The notes under the pieces: generated by a model
The model's input: only the letters and a program-made list of their open reading frames with translations
The model's database searches: none
Told to the model about the DNA's origin: nothing
Translations under genes and position numbers: made by a program
Part shown: positions 5,936 to 8,927 of the stretch, one piece after another
Layout of the letters: each line of letters opens with the position of its first letter
How positions within the stretch are numbered: the first letter of the stretch is position 1
NCBI GenBank assembly: GCA_015767395.1
Contig: JADWMI010000047.1
Span: 3,529-12,455 of the forward strand
Length of the DNA stretch: 8,927 nucleotides
Direction of reading: 5' to 3'
From: Bacteroidota bacterium
GTDB lineage: Bacteria; Bacteroidota; Bacteroidia; Flavobacteriales; Flavobacteriaceae

Positions 5936-7183
5936 ATGTTTAAATTTTTATTTGATAAAGATACCTGGCAAGAAATATATAGCAGTATTCGAAAGAATAA
6001 AATGCGAACAGGAATTACCATTATAGGGGTAATGTGGGGTATATTTTTGTTAGTTGTTTTGTTGGGAGCAGCAAGAGGTATGGAAAATAATTTTAATAAA
6101 TTATTTGGAAATTTCGCTACGAATAGTGTATTTGTTTGGGCACAGCAAACAAGTAAACCTTTTAAAGGATTTCAAGAAGGGAAAGGGTTAACACTAAAAG
6201 TATCAGATTTAGAAAGTATTAAAAAGGAAATAAAAGGATTAGAATTTGTTGTACCGCGTCATCAAACACAAGCAATGGCGATCAATAATTTTAAATCTGG
6301 AACCTTTGGAATTTTTGGTGATTACCCAGAACTGGATAAAGTTCAGAAAAAAGATTTGGTATATGGTCGGTTTATAAATGATAACGATATTAAAGAAAAG
6401 AAAAAGATATGTGTTATTGAAGAAGAAATCTACAAACAATTATATGATTTAGGTGAGCAACCTATAGGTACGTATATAAAAATAAACGACATTAACTATA
6501 AGGTAGTTGGAATGTATAAGCAAGGTCAGGTGGGAACCGGCGGACCTCAAGGAAATATTCATATTCCCTTTACAACTTTTCAGCAAGTGTACAATCGGGG
6601 AGATAGTATAGGATGGATGATGATTACAGGGAAACCTGATTTTGACATTACGCAAATTGAAGCTGATGTTAAATTATTACTTAGAAATTTACATAAAGTA
6701 CATCCAAAAGATGAACGCGCCTTTGGTAGTTTTAATTTAGGAAAAGAAATAGCCAAAGTAACAGGGTTTTTAACAGGGATGCAGTTTTTAACTTGGTTTG
6801 TTGGTATCGCAACATTAATTGCAGGTGTATTTGCCATTGGTAATATTTTATTGATTACTGTAAAAGAACGGACCAAAGAAATTGGAATTAGGAGAGCTTT
6901 AGGTGCGAAGCCTTGGGAGATAAAAAGACAAATTATTTTAGAATCTGTGTTTTTAACAAGTATTGCTGGTGCTTTAGGTATTATTTCAGGTGGTTTTGTT
7001 TTATTTCTAATAGATGCAACAGTGGGTAAAGGACCAGATGCAGCCCTTTCAAACCCAACGGTTGATATTCCAATTATTTTAATTGCGGCCTTAACACTTA
7101 TAGTATTAGGGACCTTAATAGGGATGATTCCTGCCCAAAACGCAGTAAGTATAAGACCAATAGAAGCATTAAGAGAAGAATAA
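5936..7183 (+). CDS. MacB-like ABC transporter permease, second of a tandem pair
   Basis: This 415-residue paralogue of the preceding permease has the same layout: cytosolic start with WQEIYSSIRKNKMRT at 11-25, helix 1 at about 26-46, a periplasmic domain to about 280, and helices near 284-308, 336-360 and 376-398. The coupling segment KERTKEIGIRRALGA is at 310-324. The C-terminus IPAQNAVSIRPIEALREE parallels permease 1. Within the periplasmic domain, YKVVGMY and IHIPFTTFQQVY match YKVVGVF and FIYTPFTTFQ of permease 1, while the remainder has diverged strongly. A glycine-rich loop (GQVGTGGPQGN, 197-207) is specific to this copy. The ATG is two bases beyond the stop of permease 1, so the pair is surely co-transcribed. 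Both copies keep every family landmark, which argues for two working, specialised subunits rather than a decaying duplicate. Confidence 0.93.
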   Translation: MFKFLFDKDTWQEIYSSIRKNKMRTGITIIGVMWGIFLLVVLLGAARGMENNFNKLFGNFATNSVFVWAQQTSKPFKGFQEGKGLTLKVSDLESIKKEIKGLEFVVPRHQTQAMAINNFKSGTFGIFGDYPELDKVQKKDLVYGRFINDNDIKEKKKICVIEEEIYKQLYDLGEQPIGTYIKINDINYKVVGMYKQGQVGTGGPQGNIHIPFTTFQQVYNRGDSIGWMMITGKPDFDITQIEADVKLLLRNLHKVHPKDERAFGSFNLGKEIAKVTGFLTGMQFLTWFVGIATLIAGVFAIGNILLITVKERTKEIGIRRALGAKPWEIKRQIILESVFLTSIAGALGIISGGFVLFLIDATVGKGPDAALSNPTVDIPIILIAALTLIVLGTLIGMIPAQNAVSIRPIEALREE

Positions 7184-7191
7184 AATATTAT

Positions 7192-7220
7192 AAATGAAAA
7201 TTAGGTTTTTCATTTTTTTT
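7192..7220 (+). terminator. Weak hairpin with T-run between permease 2 and the adaptor gene
   Basis: AAATGAAAA at 7192-7200 and TTTTCATTT at 7207-7215 form a perfect nine-pair stem with a six-base loop (TTAGGT), followed by a run of T to 7220. It has the shape of an intrinsic terminator but only one G-C pair, so it would be unstable. It could act as a partial attenuator lowering adaptor-gene transcription, as an RNA 3'-end stabiliser, or be an accident of AT-rich sequence. Confidence 0.3.
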
Positions 7221-7257
7221 AAACAAAAAGAACATTTAATAAGAAAACAATCAACTG

Positions 7258-8376
7258 ATGAAAAAAACATTAATTTTTGGATCAATAGCAGTGCTATTAA
7301 TTGCCGTTTTAGCCTGGTTTGGAATGAAAAACAGTAAAAATCCAATTGAGTACGAAACCGAAAAACCTTTTAAAACCAATATTGTTAGAAAAACAGTCGC
7401 TACTGGTAAGGTAGTGCCATTGGAAGAAGCAGAAATTAAGCCTAAAGTTTCAGGAATTATTGAGGAAATATTTGTTGAAGAAGGCGCTAAAGTGAAGGTT
7501 GGAGATTTAATTGCTACCATTAGAGTTGTACCAAATGTGCAGTCTTTAAACAGTGCGCAAGGAAATGTAAAATCAGCCACATTACGTTTTGAAAACACCA
7601 AAGTTTTATATCAAAGAAACAAAAGTCTTTTTGAAAAAGGTGTGATTTCACGCCAAGAATTTGAAACGGCCGAATTAAATTTTGAAAGTTCTAAGCAAGA
7701 ATTAAGGAATGCTCAAAATAACCTAGATATCATAAAGAAAGGTTCGGCAGCAGGTATGGGAAAAACAGCTAATACATTTGTGAAAGCTGAAATTTCAGGA
7801 ACCATTTTAGAAATTCCTGTACGTAAAGGAACACAAGTGATTGAAAGTAATACGTTTAATGCAGGTACTACAATTGCAACGATTGCAGATATGACTAAAA
7901 TGATCTTTGAAGGGAAAGTTGATGAAGCGGAAGTGGGTAAAATAAAAGATGGAACTGAATTAGAAGTTTCGTTAGGTGCAATTGAAAAGAAAAAATTTCC
8001 TGCAAAATTAAATTTTATAGCGCCAAAAGGAACTGAGGAAAATGGTGCTGTACAATTTAAAATTAAAGCTGATGTGACTTTAGATGACGCATATTTTGTA
8101 CGTGCTGGTTATAGTGCAAATGCAGATATTGTTTTAGAACAAAAGGATAGTGTACTTTCAATTAAAGAAGGTTTATTACAGTTTGATAAAAAAACAGAAA
8201 CACCATATGTTGAAGTTAAAACAGGGGATCAGGATTTTGAAAAAAGAGATGTAGAATTGGGTATTTCAGATGGGATTAATGTAGAGATTCTTTCAGGAGT
8301 AACTATGGAAGATGAAATTAAGATTTGGAATAAAACATCTAAAAAAGAGGATGAAGACGATGATAATAACAATTAG
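7258..8376 (+). CDS. Periplasmic adaptor (membrane fusion protein) of the MacA/HlyD/RND-adaptor type
   Basis: This 372-residue adaptor is anchored in the inner membrane by an N-terminal helix (about residues 4-22, MKKTLIFGSIAVLLIAVLAW). There is no lipobox cysteine, so it is an anchored protein and not a lipoprotein. The first biotinyl-lipoyl half is at about 57-90 (AEIKPKVSGIIEEIFVEEG then KVKVGDLIATI). A coiled-coil hairpin follows at about 95-165, including KSLFEKGVISRQEFETAEL. The second lipoyl half is at about 175-210 (VKAEISGTILEIPVRKGTQV), then the beta-barrel at about 215-295 and a membrane-proximal domain to about 357. The tail SKKEDEDDDNNN is acidic and low-complexity, probably disordered. 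The adaptor should join the two MacB-like permeases to a TolC-type outer-membrane channel, and its short hairpin fits a MacA-like rather than HlyD-like partner. It starts 74 bases after permease 2 and is followed by a strong terminator. Confidence 0.93.
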   Translation: MKKTLIFGSIAVLLIAVLAWFGMKNSKNPIEYETEKPFKTNIVRKTVATGKVVPLEEAEIKPKVSGIIEEIFVEEGAKVKVGDLIATIRVVPNVQSLNSAQGNVKSATLRFENTKVLYQRNKSLFEKGVISRQEFETAELNFESSKQELRNAQNNLDIIKKGSAAGMGKTANTFVKAEISGTILEIPVRKGTQVIESNTFNAGTTIATIADMTKMIFEGKVDEAEVGKIKDGTELEVSLGAIEKKKFPAKLNFIAPKGTEENGAVQFKIKADVTLDDAYFVRAGYSANADIVLEQKDSVLSIKEGLLQFDKKTETPYVEVKTGDQDFEKRDVELGISDGINVEILSGVTMEDEIKIWNKTSKKEDEDDDNNN

Positions 8377-8396
8377 ATGATTTTTATTGAAATATT

Positions 8397-8431
8397 AAGA
8401 GCGTTTTAATTTATTTTAAAACGCTTTTTTT
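8397..8431 (+). terminator. Strong intrinsic terminator closing the exporter operon
   Basis: AGCGTTTTAA at 8400-8409 pairs perfectly with TTAAAACGCT at 8416-8425 around a six-base loop. A G-U pair and two A-U pairs can extend the base. An uninterrupted run of seven T (8425-8431) follows the stem. It lies 20 bases past the adaptor stop codon. This is the clearest terminator in the window and marks the end of the operon, separating it from the ORF beginning at 8554. Confidence 0.88.
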
Positions 8432-8553
8432 ATATCTTTATGCAAGTACTTTTCAAATATTTTGTTTTGAAAAATGAGTTTTATGATTTTTATCAGAATT
8501 AATATTAATAAAAAGTATGAAATTTATAATATAATTTAAAAGCCAGCAGATAT

Positions 8554-8927
8554 ATGGAAAGTCAGGTATTGTACTTAAGTGACCTAAATTTTAACCTTGA
8601 AGTTTGGAAAAGAGAACTGAAATTTCAAGAAAGTGAAATGGATTATTTTGAAGAAAAATTAGAACATGTAGCCATTCGTAATCTTGGAACAGATGTTATG
8701 AGGCAATTGGAAAGTTTTCAAAATAAAATAATTCGCGAGAGAGAAGTGATGGGGCATTTAAGGCATAGAATTAGAATGAAAAAACGTGAAATTGCGCAAG
8801 CAAGATTTGATAACAAGCCTGAAGTTGTTTTTCACGAAAAGCAAGTTTTATTAAAAGATGAAATGAAAACTTTTGTGAAAATGCATTATGATTTAAAAGA
8901 AGATATGATGGATTTCTTCTTAAAATA
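8554..8927 (+). CDS. Charged, helical, coiled-coil-like protein of unknown function (window ends at its final codon)
   Basis: An open frame from ATG at 8554 encodes 124 residues starting MESQVLYLSDLNFNLEVWKR and ending MMDFFLK. The last two bases of the window are TA, so the stop is probably TAA or TAG with its third base outside; TAT or TAC (Tyr) cannot be excluded. The protein is rich in Glu, Lys, Arg and Leu with no helix breaker except one proline near residue 89. It looks like two or three long amphipathic helices: about 12-40, 46-85 and 95-122. There is no signal peptide, membrane segment or catalytic motif, so a cytosolic coiled-coil protein is likely. I recall similar short coiled-coil proteins in flavobacteria but can attach no name or role. 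It follows the operon terminator by 122 bases and should be a separate transcription unit. A TATAAT lies at 8525-8530, but no Bacteroidota-type promoter was recognised. Confidence 0.75.
   Translation, partial: MESQVLYLSDLNFNLEVWKRELKFQESEMDYFEEKLEHVAIRNLGTDVMRQLESFQNKIIREREVMGHLRHRIRMKKREIAQARFDNKPEVVFHEKQVLLKDEMKTFVKMHYDLKEDMMDFFLK

Noticed and set aside
4704..7183. Tandem permease genes as a recent duplication with recombination-prone repeats
   Set aside because: The two genes share family motifs and only short identical DNA stretches (for example around PFTTFQ), so the duplication is old; no long direct repeat is visible.
7251..7601. A 116-codon antisense ORF opposite the start of the adaptor gene
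   Set aside because: Its composition mirrors the adaptor codons and its hydrophobic stretches are by-products of the reverse complement; it has no promoter or independent context.
8433..8440. TATCTTTA as a promoter box for the edge ORF
   Set aside because: One mismatch to TAnnTTTG, but the -33 position falls in the terminator hairpin without a TTTG, and the start codon is over 100 bases away.
8450..8473. Inverted repeat TTTTCAAA / TTTGAAAA with an eight-base loop after the terminator
   Set aside because: Purely A/T apart from one G-C pair, no T-run of note behind it, and such repeats are expected often at this base composition.
8498..8509. Twelve-base palindrome ATTAATATTAAT upstream of the edge ORF
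   Set aside because: Made only of A and T in a very AT-rich spacer, so it has little information value; no second copy was noticed.

Overview
The window looks like chromosomal DNA of a member of the Bacteroidota, most likely a marine or freshwater Flavobacteriaceae. The evidence is very AT-rich DNA, A-rich leaders instead of strong Shine-Dalgarno sites, promoter candidates of the Bacteroidota type (TTTG plus TAnnTTTG), a signal peptide ending in NAQ, and several short proteins of a flavobacterial style. I see no rRNA, tRNA, CRISPR array, insertion sequence, prophage or integration site. It reads as ordinary core or near-core chromosome.

Left part (1-2099). The window opens inside a threonine aldolase gene (ltaE-like, N-terminal third missing). 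It is followed by an exported MsrA methionine sulfoxide reductase and a 91-residue polar membrane protein of unknown function. A 102-residue membrane protein (probably DUF6787) faces this gene on the minus strand, and the two stop codons share a TTAA. A 141-base divergent intergenic region then carries promoter candidates in both directions.

Middle (2100-4007). A complete SDF/DAACS-family symporter has every acidic-amino-acid and sodium residue I know from GltPh. A roughly 200-base convergent spacer follows, holding a perfect 15-base palindrome. Next is a DCC-family (DUF393) thiol-disulfide oxidoreductase-like protein on the minus strand, with a GTG start directly behind a perfect TAnnTTTG box.

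Right part (4008-8431). A four-gene operon encodes a MacAB-type (type VII ABC) tripartite exporter: ATPase, permease 1, permease 2, and a membrane-anchored periplasmic adaptor. The first three genes are 2-3 bases apart. The adaptor follows after 74 bases that include a weak hairpin with a T-run. A strong intrinsic terminator closes the operon, so no TolC-type outer-membrane factor belongs to it here.

Right edge (8432-8927). A 124-codon ORF for a charged, coiled-coil-like protein runs to the window edge, where only the first two bases (TA) of the next codon, probably its stop, are visible. No function is known to me.

I found no convincing new biological system. The points most worth a second look are the edge ORF, the internally repetitive small membrane protein, the possible leaderless DCC gene, the convergent-spacer palindrome, and the orphan (TolC-less) two-permease exporter.
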